A stretch of DNA of 64,000 nt from Streptomyces sp. PCS3-D2 (GTDB lineage Bacteria > Actinomycetota > Actinomycetes > Streptomycetales > Streptomycetaceae). The notes beneath the pieces are model-generated. The model saw only the letters and a list, made by a program, of their open reading frames with translations, did no database searches and was not told the DNA's origin. Position numbers and translations under genes: made by a program. The stretch covers positions 2,036,001 to 2,100,000 of the forward strand of contig NZ_CP097800.1 in NCBI RefSeq assembly GCF_000612545.2. The letters run 5' to 3'. Shown piece by piece: positions 9,141 through 17,182 of this stretch. How positions within the stretch are numbered: the first letter of the stretch is position 1; every line of letters starts with the position of its first letter.

Positions 9141-9350
9141 ATGGGCGTTTTTGATCGGTTTTTCCGTCGCAGGAACGAGGCCGTGACCGAAGGGGTCGCG
9201 ACCGCGGCTCCGGCGGCGGAGTCCGGTGCGGCCGGCGAGAGCGAGCCTGCTGCTGCACAGAGCGAGCCGGCGGAAGCCGTGGAGATTCCGAAGCAGCAGT
9301 CGGCGGAGGTGGCCGCGGACAGCGAAGCCGGCGAGGGCGCCCGTACGTAG
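9141..9350 (+). CDS. Small acidic hypothetical protein
   Basis: The 69-residue product begins MGVFDRFFRRR, a short amphipathic basic head, and continues as a low-complexity Ala/Glu/Pro-rich acidic tail. It has no cysteine and no transmembrane helix. No family is recognised. It lies 23 bases before the antitoxin-like gene on the same strand, and the pair faces away from miaA. Similar small proteins occur at this place in Streptomyces as far as I recall. Codon use is normal for the genome (G/C in third positions), which supports it being a real gene. Confidence 0.6.
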   Translation: MGVFDRFFRRRNEAVTEGVATAAPAAESGAAGESEPAAAQSEPAEAVEIPKQQSAEVAADSEAGEGART

Positions 9351-9373
9351 CGCACGCCAACGGAAGGTGACCC

Positions 9374-9619
9374 ATGGGCCTGCTGGACAATCTGAAGGCC
9401 AAGCTCGCTCCGGCGAAGGACAAGGTCGGCGATCTCGCGCAGCAGCACGAAGGCAAGATCAGCGAGGGTCTGGACAAGGTCGCCAAGGCCGTGGACTCCA
9501 AGACCAAGGGCAAGTACAGCGGCCAGATCACGAGTGGGACGGGCAAGGCGAAGGACGCCCTGGGGAAGATCGCGCACAAGGACACCCCCGGCGGGCCGAC
9601 GCCTCCGACCGCCTCCTGA
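9374..9619 (+). CDS. MT0933-like antitoxin family protein
   Basis: The 81-residue lysine-rich product starts MGLLDNLKAKLAPAKDKVGD and continues with helical lysine/alanine repeats and the KGKYSGQI segment. This is the pattern of the MT0933-like (Rv0909-type) antitoxin family of actinobacteria. Mycobacterial members pair with a downstream toxin gene; none is present here, because a terminator hairpin and then a gene on the other strand follow. It may therefore be a solitary family member with a different role. Start ATG 9374 has GGAAGG upstream. Confidence 0.75.
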   Translation: MGLLDNLKAKLAPAKDKVGDLAQQHEGKISEGLDKVAKAVDSKTKGKYSGQITSGTGKAKDALGKIAHKDTPGGPTPPTAS

Positions 9620-9630
9620 CGCGGTCACGG

Positions 9631-9670
9631 AAGGGGCCTGGAACCGGCTGGTGCCGGTTCCAGGCCCCTT
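9631..9670. terminator. Hairpin terminator between antitoxin-like gene and LigB-like gene
   Basis: A perfect 17-bp inverted repeat (9631-9647 with 9654-9670) has a six-base loop CTGGTG. It starts 12 bases after the stop at 9619 and precedes the stop of the converging gene at 9745, so it can serve both strands. Confidence 0.8.
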
Positions 9671-9744
9671 CGGCGCTGAGGGCCCGGTGGAGACCTGCTG
9701 CGGGTGCCGGCGGGCCCGCCACCGCTGCGGCCGGGTGGCGTCGG

Positions 9745-10467
9745 CTACGACCAGGTGGCAACCATGTACCCCACGCCGTACGGGGCGTCCTCGTACAGCA
9801 GCCGCCCGACGAGGTCCGCACCCTGCGCGGCGCCGGCCAGCACCTGCCACGGCGCCCGACCCGAGGCCTGGAGCTCGGCCGCGAGCCCGGCGTCGATCGC
9901 GGCGAGCGCAGCCGCATCGGCGGCGCCCAGCGCACGGGCGGCGGCGGCGTCGAATCCCGCGGCGCGCTCGTCCAGGTATCCGGGGGCCTTGAGGGTGCGG
10001 CAGGCGCTGCCGTCCCCGAGGACCAGCATCGCCACGCGTGCGGCGGAACGCCCCAGATCCGCACCGAGGAGGCCGCAACCGCTCGGGGGCAGGTCCTCGG
10101 CGACGGCCACGCCGGCGACCGGGGCGGCCGCCCACCGGGCCCGGCCGAGCAGCCATCCGGCCACCGCGAGGGACGCGGGGAGGGTTCCCGTGGAGGCGTG
10201 CCGGCTCGGCGCCTCGCCCAGGTCCGGGCCCAGGGTGACGGTCAGGTCCACGCCGAAGCCGGCGAAGCTGCCGGGGGTGCCCTGGTCGTATCCACCGCCC
10301 TCGGCGGCGGCCCCGACCACGACCAGCAGGTCGGGCCGGGAGGCGGCGAGCACCGCGAGCGCGTCGGAGCAGGCGGTGCGGGCGTCGCCGAGTTCGGCGG
10401 CGGCGCCCGCGGCGACCTCCGGTACGAGCAGCGGCGGGGCGGGGCAGACGGCGGCGGCTACGAGCAT
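9745..10467 (-). CDS. LigB-like protein (class III extradiol dioxygenase B subunit fold)
   Basis: The 240-residue product resembles the class III extradiol dioxygenase subunit-B-like proteins found between miaA and miaB in Streptomyces. The N-terminal motif region reads AVCPAPPLLVPE, where active class III enzymes carry a metal-binding histidine (PHxP). The C-terminal part ends in YGVGYMVATW. No other enzyme motif is clear. The fold assignment rests on this N-terminal pattern, the VVVG segment and the conserved position. A dioxygenase activity should not be assumed because the histidine is missing. Start ATG 10467. Confidence 0.7.
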   Translation of the reverse strand: MLVAAAVCPAPPLLVPEVAAGAAAELGDARTACSDALAVLAASRPDLLVVVGAAAEGGGYDQGTPGSFAGFGVDLTVTLGPDLGEAPSRHASTGTLPASLAVAGWLLGRARWAAAPVAGVAVAEDLPPSGCGLLGADLGRSAARVAMLVLGDGSACRTLKAPGYLDERAAGFDAAAARALGAADAAALAAIDAGLAAELQASGRAPWQVLAGAAQGADLVGRLLYEDAPYGVGYMVATWS

Positions 10468-10522
10468 GATCCGCAGCCTAGCCGCACCGCCCCGCAGCCC
10501 GGGCCGAAGGCGGGCCCGTCCC

Positions 10523-12046
10523 TCAGGAGGAGGCGGGCACCGAGCAGCCGGAGACGGCGGCCGGGAGCGGCGCGGGGACGCCGAGCGTGGGGATGCCGAG
10601 CATGACGCCCGCAGGCTGGGCCGGGGCGGCGTTGCGCTTCTCCCAGGCGTCGCCGGCGCGGGTGCGGCGCACGGTCCGCGTCGGGCCCTCGGCCAGCAGG
10701 TGGTGCGGGGCGGCGTAGGTGATGTCGACGGTGACCACGTCGCCGGGGCGGACGTCCTGCTCCGGCTTCGTGAAGTGGACCAGGCGGTTGTCGGGGGCGC
10801 GGCCGGACAGGCGGTGCGTCGCACCGTCCTTGCGGCCCTCGCCCTCCGCGACCATGACCTCCAGCGTGCGGCCGACCTGCTTCTTGTTCTCCTCCCAGGA
10901 GATTTCCTCCTGGAGGGCGACCAGGCGCATGTAGCGGTCCTGCACGACCTCCTTGGGGATCTGCCCGTCCATGTCGGCGGCGGGGGTGCCGGGCCGCTTG
11001 GAGTACTGGAAGGTGAAGGCGTTCGCGAAGCGGGCCTCGCGCACCACGTGCATCGTCTGCTGGAAGTCCTCCTCCGTCTCACCGGGGAAGCCCACGATGA
11101 TGTCGGTGGAGATCGCGGCGTGCGGGATCGCGGCGCGCACCTTCTCGATGATGCCGAGGAAGCGCTCCTGGCGGTACGAGCGGCGCATCGCCTTCAGGAT
11201 CGGGTCGGAGCCGGACTGCAGCGGCATGTGCAGCTGCGGCATCACGTTCGGGGTCTCGGCCATCGCGGCGATCACGTCGTCGGTGAAGTCGCGGGGGTGC
11301 GGGGAGGTGAAGCGGACCCGCTCCAGGCCTTCGATCTGGCCGCAGGCGCGCAGCAGCTTGCTGAACGCCTCGCGGTCGCCCAGGTCGGAGCCGTAGGCGT
11401 TCACGTTCTGGCCGAGCAGGGTGATCTCCGAGACGCCCTCGGCGACCAGGGCCTCCACCTCGGCGAGGATGTCGCCGGGGCGGCGGTCCTCCTCCTTGCC
11501 GCGCAGCGCCGGGACGATGCAGAAGGTGCAGGTGTTGTTGCAGCCGACGGAGATCGAGACCCATGCGGCGTACGCGGACTCGCGGCGGGTCGGGAGCGTG
11601 GAGGGGAAGGCCTCCAGAGACTCGGCGATCTCGATCTGCGCCTCCTCCTGGATGCGGGCGCGCTCCAGCAGCACGGGCAGCTTGCCGATGTTGTGCGTAC
11701 CGAAGACGACGTCGACCCAGGGGGCCTTCCTGACGATCGTGTCGCGGTCCTTCTGGGCGAGGCAGCCGCCGACGGCGATCTGCATGCCGGGGCGCTTGGT
11801 CTTCATCGGGGCGAGCCGGCCGAGGTTGCCGTACAGCTTGTTGTCGGCGTTCTCGCGGACCGCGCAGGTGTTGAAGACCACGACGTCGGCGTCGCCGTCG
11901 GAGCCCTCGGGCGCCCGGACGTAGCCGGCGTCCTCCAGCAGACCGGAGAGCCGCTCCGAGTCGTGCACGTTCATCTGGCACCCGTAGGTGCGCACCTCGT
12001 AGCTTCGCTTCTCGTCCACTGCCTGGCTCCGGTCGCTGCTGGTCAT
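10523..12046 (-). CDS. miaB: tRNA-2-methylthio-N6-dimethylallyladenosine synthase MiaB
   Basis: MiaB is a radical-SAM methylthiotransferase that converts i6A37 to ms2i6A37 in tRNA. The order is: N-terminal UPF0004 domain with three cluster cysteines (YGCQMN, NTCAVRE, GGCLAQ), radical SAM domain with the CxxxCxxC motif in [12 protein letters not shown], and a TRAM RNA-binding domain near [12 protein letters not shown] 50-residue tail after TRAM is poorly conserved and Pro/Ala rich. Length is 507 aa. ATG 12046 begins [17 protein letters not shown] stands six bases upstream (12053-12058), pointing to a leaderless transcript. The 5' gap shared with the divergent TAXI gene contains an 11-bp inverted repeat at 12080-12116. 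Confidence 0.95.
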   Translation of the reverse strand: MTSSDRSQAVDEKRSYEVRTYGCQMNVHDSERLSGLLEDAGYVRAPEGSDGDADVVVFNTCAVRENADNKLYGNLGRLAPMKTKRPGMQIAVGGCLAQKDRDTIVRKAPWVDVVFGTHNIGKLPVLLERARIQEEAQIEIAESLEAFPSTLPTRRESAYAAWVSISVGCNNTCTFCIVPALRGKEEDRRPGDILAEVEALVAEGVSEITLLGQNVNAYGSDLGDREAFSKLLRACGQIEGLERVRFTSPHPRDFTDDVIAAMAETPNVMPQLHMPLQSGSDPILKAMRRSYRQERFLGIIEKVRAAIPHAAISTDIIVGFPGETEEDFQQTMHVVREARFANAFTFQYSKRPGTPAADMDGQIPKEVVQDRYMRLVALQEEISWEENKKQVGRTLEVMVAEGEGRKDGATHRLSGRAPDNRLVHFTKPEQDVRPGDVVTVDITYAAPHHLLAEGPTRTVRRTRAGDAWEKRNAAPAQPAGVMLGIPTLGVPAPLPAAVSGCSVPASS

Positions 12047-12221
12047 GCAACAAGGGTAGGCGGTGGACGGAAGCCCTCCGGCCGCCGTCCGCCGGCTCAC
12101 CGGGAGGACGGCGGCCTGGCCGGACGAGCCGCAGGTCAAGGGCATCGACGGCGACCTTGGGCGGGGGCGGGGGGCGGTCCGCGCCGTGACAGGAGGGCGG
12201 CCGGGTGGCAGGATCGCGCCC

Positions 12222-13217
12222 ATGCCTCTCGTACCGCCCCGGATCAGCAGGCGCCACGCCCTGCGGGTCCTGGTGACCGTGCTCGCCGTGCTCGGTGTGC
12301 TCACGTGGTGGCTGAAGCCCTTCGGGCAGGCGGAGCCGGAGGGCGATCTGACCTTCAGCACGGGGGCGCGGACCGGTGTCTACCACCGGTACGGAACGCT
12401 GTTGCAGCAGGCGCTCGGACGTGACATGCCCGGGGTGGACGTCACGCTGGTGACCAGCGAGGGCTCGCAGGAGAACCTGAAGCGGCTGGCCACCGGGGAG
12501 GCGGACTTCACCGTGGCGACGGCGGACGCCGTCGCCAAGTACCGGCTCGACGGCAAACCGGACGCGGACCTGCTGCGCGGATGCGCGCGACTCTACGACG
12601 ACTACGTGCAGCTGGTGGTGCCGGCCGGGTCACCGGTGCAGTCGGCGCGGGACCTGCGGGGCAAGCGGGTGGCGATCGGCCAGCCCGGTTCCGGGGTGCG
12701 GCTCATCGCGGAGTGGCTGCTCACCGCGGCGGGGATCGACCCGGTCCTGGACGTCACACCGGTGTCCATCGGACTCGACACGATGCCCGCCGAGCTGGAG
12801 GCGGACCGTATCGACGCCTTCTTCTGGTCCGGCGGCCTGCCGACCAACGCGGTGCGCGAACTGTCCGAACGCTTCGACATCCGGCTCGTCCAGCTCGGCG
12901 ACCTGGTGGAGCAGCTCCAGAGCAACGGTGGCCCGGCGCGCTACTACCGGACGGCCGTCATGCCGCAGGACGCGTACACGCGGGCGCGCAACACCAGCGC
13001 GGTGACCACCCTGGCCGTGCCGAACCTGCTGGTCACCACGGCCAAGACCGACGCCGCGCTGACCGAGCGGCTCACCCGCACGGTGATCCTGAGCCGCGAC
13101 CGGGTCGGGCGCGAGGTGCACGCGGCGCAGCTGGTGGACCTGCGCACGGCGATCTACACCGATCCCCTGGAGCTCCACGAGGGAGCCCGGCGCTACTACC
13201 GGTCCGTCAAGCCCTGA
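12222..13217 (+). CDS. TAXI-type TRAP transporter solute-binding protein, orphan
   Basis: The 331-residue protein has an N-terminal signal or anchor ([20 protein letters not shown]), then a periplasmic-binding-protein fold with the TAXI family signature [11 protein letters not shown], and the conserved [15 protein letters not shown] and DAFFWSGG segments. TAXI proteins deliver small substrates such as glutamate or other acids to TRAP permeases. No TRAP membrane subunit gene is adjacent: the neighbours are miaB (divergent) and the ROK kinase (convergent, three bases away). There is no lipobox cysteine, so it is probably membrane-tethered by the uncleaved helix or released. ATG 12222 is the chosen start; the sequence before it shows no family feature. 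Confidence 0.85.
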   Translation: MPLVPPRISRRHALRVLVTVLAVLGVLTWWLKPFGQAEPEGDLTFSTGARTGVYHRYGTLLQQALGRDMPGVDVTLVTSEGSQENLKRLATGEADFTVATADAVAKYRLDGKPDADLLRGCARLYDDYVQLVVPAGSPVQSARDLRGKRVAIGQPGSGVRLIAEWLLTAAGIDPVLDVTPVSIGLDTMPAELEADRIDAFFWSGGLPTNAVRELSERFDIRLVQLGDLVEQLQSNGGPARYYRTAVMPQDAYTRARNTSAVTTLAVPNLLVTTAKTDAALTERLTRTVILSRDRVGREVHAAQLVDLRTAIYTDPLELHEGARRYYRSVKP

Positions 13218-13220
13218 CGT

Positions 13221-14282
13221 TCACGCCGCGGGCGAGGACGGGGGCAGCAGCATCGTCGCCGCAGCTGCCGCGCCGATCAGTCCCGCGTGGGTGCCCAGGG
13301 CCGCCGGCACCACCTGGAGGTTCTGGACGAAGGAGAGTGTGGCGTACCGGGCGAGGTGGGCGCGGATCGGACCGAAGAGGACGTCCCCGGCGGCGGCCAC
13401 TCCGCCTCCGATGACCGCGATGTCCGTCTCCACGAGGGTGGCGCCGGCCGCGATGCCGGCGGCCAGGGCGCGGCCGGCGCGGTCGAAGGCGGCCCGTGCG
13501 ACCGGGTCGCCCTGCGCGGCGGACGCCGCCACGCCTGCCGCGGTGGCGTCGCGCGCGGTGCCGGGGCCGGCAGCGCCGTCCGCGCCGTCGCGGCCGCTCC
13601 GGACGGAGCCCGCCGACGGGGTCCAGCCCTGAGCGAGGGCCCAGCGGGCGATCGCCGTGCCGGAGGCGATCGACTCGACGCAGCCGTGGCCGCCGCAGGC
13701 GCACGGCTCGCCGTCGAAGGCCACGCTGATGTGTCCGATGTGGCCCGCGTTGCCGGTCGGACCGGGGTGGAGCCGACCGTTCAGGATCAGGCCGCCGCCG
13801 ACGCCCGTGGAGACCACCAGGCACAGGGCGTTCGCGTGGCCGCGGGCCGCGCCCAGCCAGTGCTCGGCCGCCGTCATCGCCACGCCGTCACCGGCGAGTA
13901 CGGTCGGCAGGTCGGCACCGCGCGCCGCGAGCTCCGCCGCGACCCGCTCCTGGACGGGGAAATCCCGCCACGCTCCGATGTTGACCGGGCTGACCGTGCC
14001 CCGGGACGTGTCCACCGGGCCGGCGCTGCCGATCCCGCAGCGGACGGCGAAGGGCCACAGCGGCGACCGGGACAGGTCGGCGACGACCTCGGCCACCGCC
14101 GCCATGACGTCTTCGGCGTCCCCTCCGCGCGGGGTGGCGCGGCGGGTGGTGGCCGACATCGTTCCGTCCGGATGCACCAGCGCCCCGGCGATTTTCGTGC
14201 CGCCGATGTCGATCGCCACCGTCGGTCCGGCGGCCGCTGCGGCGGCGCGCGGCGTGGGCGACGGGGCGGTGTGGGTGATCAC
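13221..14282 (-). CDS. ROK family sugar kinase
   Basis: The 353-residue protein shows the ROK kinase phosphate-binding motif AIDIGGTKIAGALV near residue 25 and the zinc-binding signature region CACGGHGCVES. A second glycine motif (GGGVAAAGD) and catalytic-type sequence VLAGDGVAMTAAEHW fit an active sugar kinase rather than a ROK repressor; there is no N-terminal helix-turn-helix. Family substrates include glucose, mannose, N-acetylglucosamine and N-acetylmannosamine. It lies 21 bases after the LacI gene on the same strand and next to two glycosidases, so phosphorylation of mannose or GlcNAc released from N-glycans is a plausible role, inferred from context. Confidence 0.88.
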   Translation of the reverse strand: MITHTAPSPTPRAAAAAAGPTVAIDIGGTKIAGALVHPDGTMSATTRRATPRGGDAEDVMAAVAEVVADLSRSPLWPFAVRCGIGSAGPVDTSRGTVSPVNIGAWRDFPVQERVAAELAARGADLPTVLAGDGVAMTAAEHWLGAARGHANALCLVVSTGVGGGLILNGRLHPGPTGNAGHIGHISVAFDGEPCACGGHGCVESIASGTAIARWALAQGWTPSAGSVRSGRDGADGAAGPGTARDATAAGVAASAAQGDPVARAAFDRAGRALAAGIAAGATLVETDIAVIGGGVAAAGDVLFGPIRAHLARYATLSFVQNLQVVPAALGTHAGLIGAAAAATMLLPPSSPAA

Positions 14283-14303
14283 GGTGGCGGCTCCAGGAAG
14301 AGG

Positions 14304-15443
14304 TCAGGGACCAGTATGCGCCGGGGGCGGCGCCGTACTGCCGCGAGGCTCCAGCCTCGGCCGCTCGCTCTCCCGGACCCCCGGCGGCCCGCCGGCGAGC
14401 AGGGACAGCAGTTCCTCGGCGGCCAGCCGGCCGAAGCCCGCCGTGTCGCGGACGAGGGCCGTGAGGCTCGGGTGGGTGACGCGGCACAGCGCGGAGTCGT
14501 CCCAGGCGACGATCGACAACCGGCCGGGCACGGGAATGCCCAGCTCGGCGGCGACGGCGCAGCCGGCCACGGCCATCACGTCGTTGTCGTAGACGAGCGC
14601 AGTCGGCGCCTGCGGCTCGGCGAGGACCCGCCGGGTGGCGGCCGCGCCCTCCGCGTCGGAGTAGTCGGTGACCACGGAGCGCACCTGGTCCGGGCCGAGG
14701 CCCCGGGACTCGGCCCCGGCCCGCAGGGACTCCATCCGGCGGGCCGTGTGCGCGAGGCCGGGGAGCCCCGCGATGTGGACGATCCTGCGGTGGCCCAGCC
14801 CGTGGAGGTGGTCCAGTACCTGTGCCATGGCTCCCGCGTCGTCGGCCCGGACGGACGAGACGGACGAGACGGGCGCCGTGGCGGGGAGCACCGGGGAGCC
14901 GGGGACCGGGCCGGGCCCGGAGACCTCGGGGACCGGGAGGACCGGGGTGGGTGCGGTCCGGGGGTCGGGCTCGCCGATGGTGACCGCGGGCAGGCCCAGT
15001 TCGGCCAGGAGCTCCGGTCGCGGGTCCCCCGTCCGGGGGTCGACGACGAGTACGCCGTCCACCCGCCCTTCCGCCCACCAGCGGCGGTATACCGCGCATT
15101 CGGCGTCGACGTCGTGGACGACCTGGAACAGCAGGGCGGTTCGGGCCCCGGCCAGGACCTCCTGGATGCCGGAGACGAGCTGCAGGAAGAAGGACTCGAC
15201 GCCGAGTGTGTGCGCGGGGCGGGCCAGCACGAGCCCGACGGCTCCGGAGCGTTCGCCGGACAGTGCCCGGGCCGCGCTGTTGGCCTGCCAGCCGAGTTCG
15301 TCGGCGACGCGACGGATCCGGGCCCGGGTGTCCTTCGACACGCCGGGCCGGTCGTTGAGCGCGAAGGAGACGGCGCTCTGCGAGACTCCGGCCCGTCGGG
15401 CGATGTCCTTGATCGTGGGTCTGCGGGCCATGGCCTGCCTCAT
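14304..15443 (-). CDS. LacI family transcriptional regulator
   Basis: The N-terminal LacI helix-turn-helix reads TIKDIARRAGVSQSAVSFALN, followed by a hinge helix (ANSAARALSGERSGAVGLV) and a periplasmic-binding-protein-like sensor domain. The sensor is interrupted by an unusual Pro/Gly/Thr/Val-rich insertion near residues 165-200. Length is 379 aa. ATG 15443 has GAAGGA just upstream; ATG 15431 (MARRPTIKD) is an alternative. It is cotranscribed with the ROK kinase and diverges from the GH5-GH85 pair, so it is likely the local repressor. A LacI-type palindrome lies in the shared gap at 15630-15645. Confidence 0.92.
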   Translation of the reverse strand: MRQAMARRPTIKDIARRAGVSQSAVSFALNDRPGVSKDTRARIRRVADELGWQANSAARALSGERSGAVGLVLARPAHTLGVESFFLQLVSGIQEVLAGARTALLFQVVHDVDAECAVYRRWWAEGRVDGVLVVDPRTGDPRPELLAELGLPAVTIGEPDPRTAPTPVLPVPEVSGPGPVPGSPVLPATAPVSSVSSVRADDAGAMAQVLDHLHGLGHRRIVHIAGLPGLAHTARRMESLRAGAESRGLGPDQVRSVVTDYSDAEGAAATRRVLAEPQAPTALVYDNDVMAVAGCAVAAELGIPVPGRLSIVAWDDSALCRVTHPSLTALVRDTAGFGRLAAEELLSLLAGGPPGVRESERPRLEPRGSTAPPPAHTGP

Positions 15444-15629
15444 TCATCCTTCGGGCGGTGCGGACTGCGGACGGCGATGGCCGGACCGTACGCGATCCGG
15501 CAGCGTCGGACACCCCCCGATCACCGCAACCGCCGATCGCCGCGCCGTGCGGGGACGCCCGGGAACAGCCGGCCGCGATGACCGGAAATCGGCTGTCCGT
15601 TTCCGCACAGTTCCCATGCAGGCCACAGC

Positions 15630-15645
15630 GCTAAATCGCATTAGC
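15630..15645. promoter_or_regulatory. Candidate LacI-family operator
   Basis: The 16-mer GCTAAATCGCATTAGC has perfect five-base arms (GCTAA/TTAGC) around a central CG at the centre of symmetry, the layout typical of LacI-family operators. It is markedly AT-rich for this genome. It lies in the 353-base gap between the lacI start (15443) and the GH5 start (15797). No reliable -35/-10 pair was identified in that gap and nothing else in it is interpretable with confidence. Confidence 0.5.
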
Positions 15646-15796
15646 CGACAGGGCAGTTCAGAACAGTGGCCTTGTACTGAAGGGACTGAAGCGCATAAGT
15701 GGACGCTACGGAGGCCCTGTTGACTTTCCGCACCCGCACCGGCAGTTTGTCGCCCGTCCGGTGAATTCGTGCACACTCCAGAAATCAGGACGCCCT

Positions 15797-17050
15797 GTGC
15801 AGGAACACGCGCCCCGCTTCGGTGCCAACTACACGCCCGCCGAGGGCTGGTTCCACCACTGGCTCGACTTCGACCTCGACGCGGTCCGGGCCGATCTCGA
15901 CGCGATCGCCGCGCTCGGGCTGGACCACGTCCGGGTGTTCCCGCTGTGGCCGGTCTTCCAGCCCAACCGGGCGCTGATCCGGCCGCGCGCCGTCGAGCAG
16001 CTCGTCGCCCTCGCGGACGCCGCCGCCGGACGCGGGCTCGACGTGAGTGTGGACGGGCTGCAGGGGCACGTGTCCAGCTTCGACTTCCTGCCCGCCTGGA
16101 CCCGGACCTGGCACCGACGCAGCCTCTTCACCGACCCGGACGTGATCGCCGGGCAGGAGGAGTACCTGCGCACGCTTGCCGCGGCACTCGCCGACCGGCC
16201 GAACTTCCTCGGCATGACCGTCGGCAACGAGATCAATCAGTTCTCCGGTGCCCCGCACCCCGACCCGGACCGCATCACCCCGGCGCAGGCCGCCGACTGG
16301 CTGGAGCGGATGCTCGCGGCCTGCGAGCTCGGGGCGCCCGGCAGGCTCCACGTGCACGCCGAGTACGACGCCGTCTGGTACCGGGGCGACCATCCCTTCA
16401 CGCCCGCCCAGGCCGCCGGACTGGGCGGGGCGACCGCCGTCCACTCCTGGGTGTTCGACGGCACCGCTCAGCGGCACGGCGCGCGCGGTACGGCGACCGA
16501 GCACCACGCCGCGTACCTGATCGAGCTCTCCAAGGCCTGGGCGCCCGATCCGCACCGGCCGGTGTGGCTGCAGGAGGCCGGCGCACCGGCGCCGCTGATC
16601 GGGCCGGAGCAGGCGGCCCGGTTCACCGAGGCCACCGTCGTGAACGCGCTGGACTGCCCGGACCTGTGGGGTGTGACGTGGTGGTGCTCGCACGACGTGT
16701 CCCGGGAGCTCGCCGACTTCCCGGAGCTGGAGTACGGCCTCGGCCTGCTCGCCAACGATGGCAGCACCAAGCCGGCCGGCGCCGCGCTCGCCCGGCTCGC
16801 CCGGGAGTGGCGGGGCCTCGTACACCGTCCCGCACCGCGCTCCACCGCGCTGGCCGTGGACGTGGGTGGGGCGGAGCGGGCCCCCGGCCGTTCCGTGTGC
16901 GCCCCCGGCGGTGTCTTCTTCGACGCCTGGACGGTGCTGACGGCCCGGGGGGTGCGCCCCGCGGTGGTGCTGGCGGAGCGCGCCGGGGACCCGGGCCACC
17001 TGGCGGCGCGCGGGATCACCGAAGTGCTGCACGTACGCGACGTGCTGTGA
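15797..17050 (+). CDS. GH5-type glycoside hydrolase, probable beta-mannosidase (GH5_18-like)
   Basis: The 417-residue protein is a TIM-barrel hydrolase. The acid/base is Glu145 in VGNEINQF and the nucleophile Glu260 in WLQEAGAP, the clan-A pair after strands 4 and 7. FGANYTPAEGWFHHW at the N-terminus resembles the GH5_18 group, which in bifidobacteria removes beta-mannose from the N-glycan core disaccharide Man-GlcNAc. There is no signal peptide, so it acts in the cytosol on imported glycans. GTG 15797 is preferred over GTG 15761 because AGGA lies six bases before it. The next gene, 132 bases on, encodes an ENGase, supporting an N-glycan role; subfamily assignment is by memory. Confidence 0.8.
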   Translation: MQEHAPRFGANYTPAEGWFHHWLDFDLDAVRADLDAIAALGLDHVRVFPLWPVFQPNRALIRPRAVEQLVALADAAAGRGLDVSVDGLQGHVSSFDFLPAWTRTWHRRSLFTDPDVIAGQEEYLRTLAAALADRPNFLGMTVGNEINQFSGAPHPDPDRITPAQAADWLERMLAACELGAPGRLHVHAEYDAVWYRGDHPFTPAQAAGLGGATAVHSWVFDGTAQRHGARGTATEHHAAYLIELSKAWAPDPHRPVWLQEAGAPAPLIGPEQAARFTEATVVNALDCPDLWGVTWWCSHDVSRELADFPELEYGLGLLANDGSTKPAGAALARLAREWRGLVHRPAPRSTALAVDVGGAERAPGRSVCAPGGVFFDAWTVLTARGVRPAVVLAERAGDPGHLAARGITEVLHVRDVL

Positions 17051-17182
17051 TCCCGACGCGGCCCGAAGGCGCCCGGCCCCGCCCCGCACACCACGCCCCG
17101 GCGCCGGCCCAGACCGACAGGAAGCGGCCCGGCCCATCGGAACCGACCCCGACCCGACCCCGCGCCTCGTGAGGAGCCCCGC

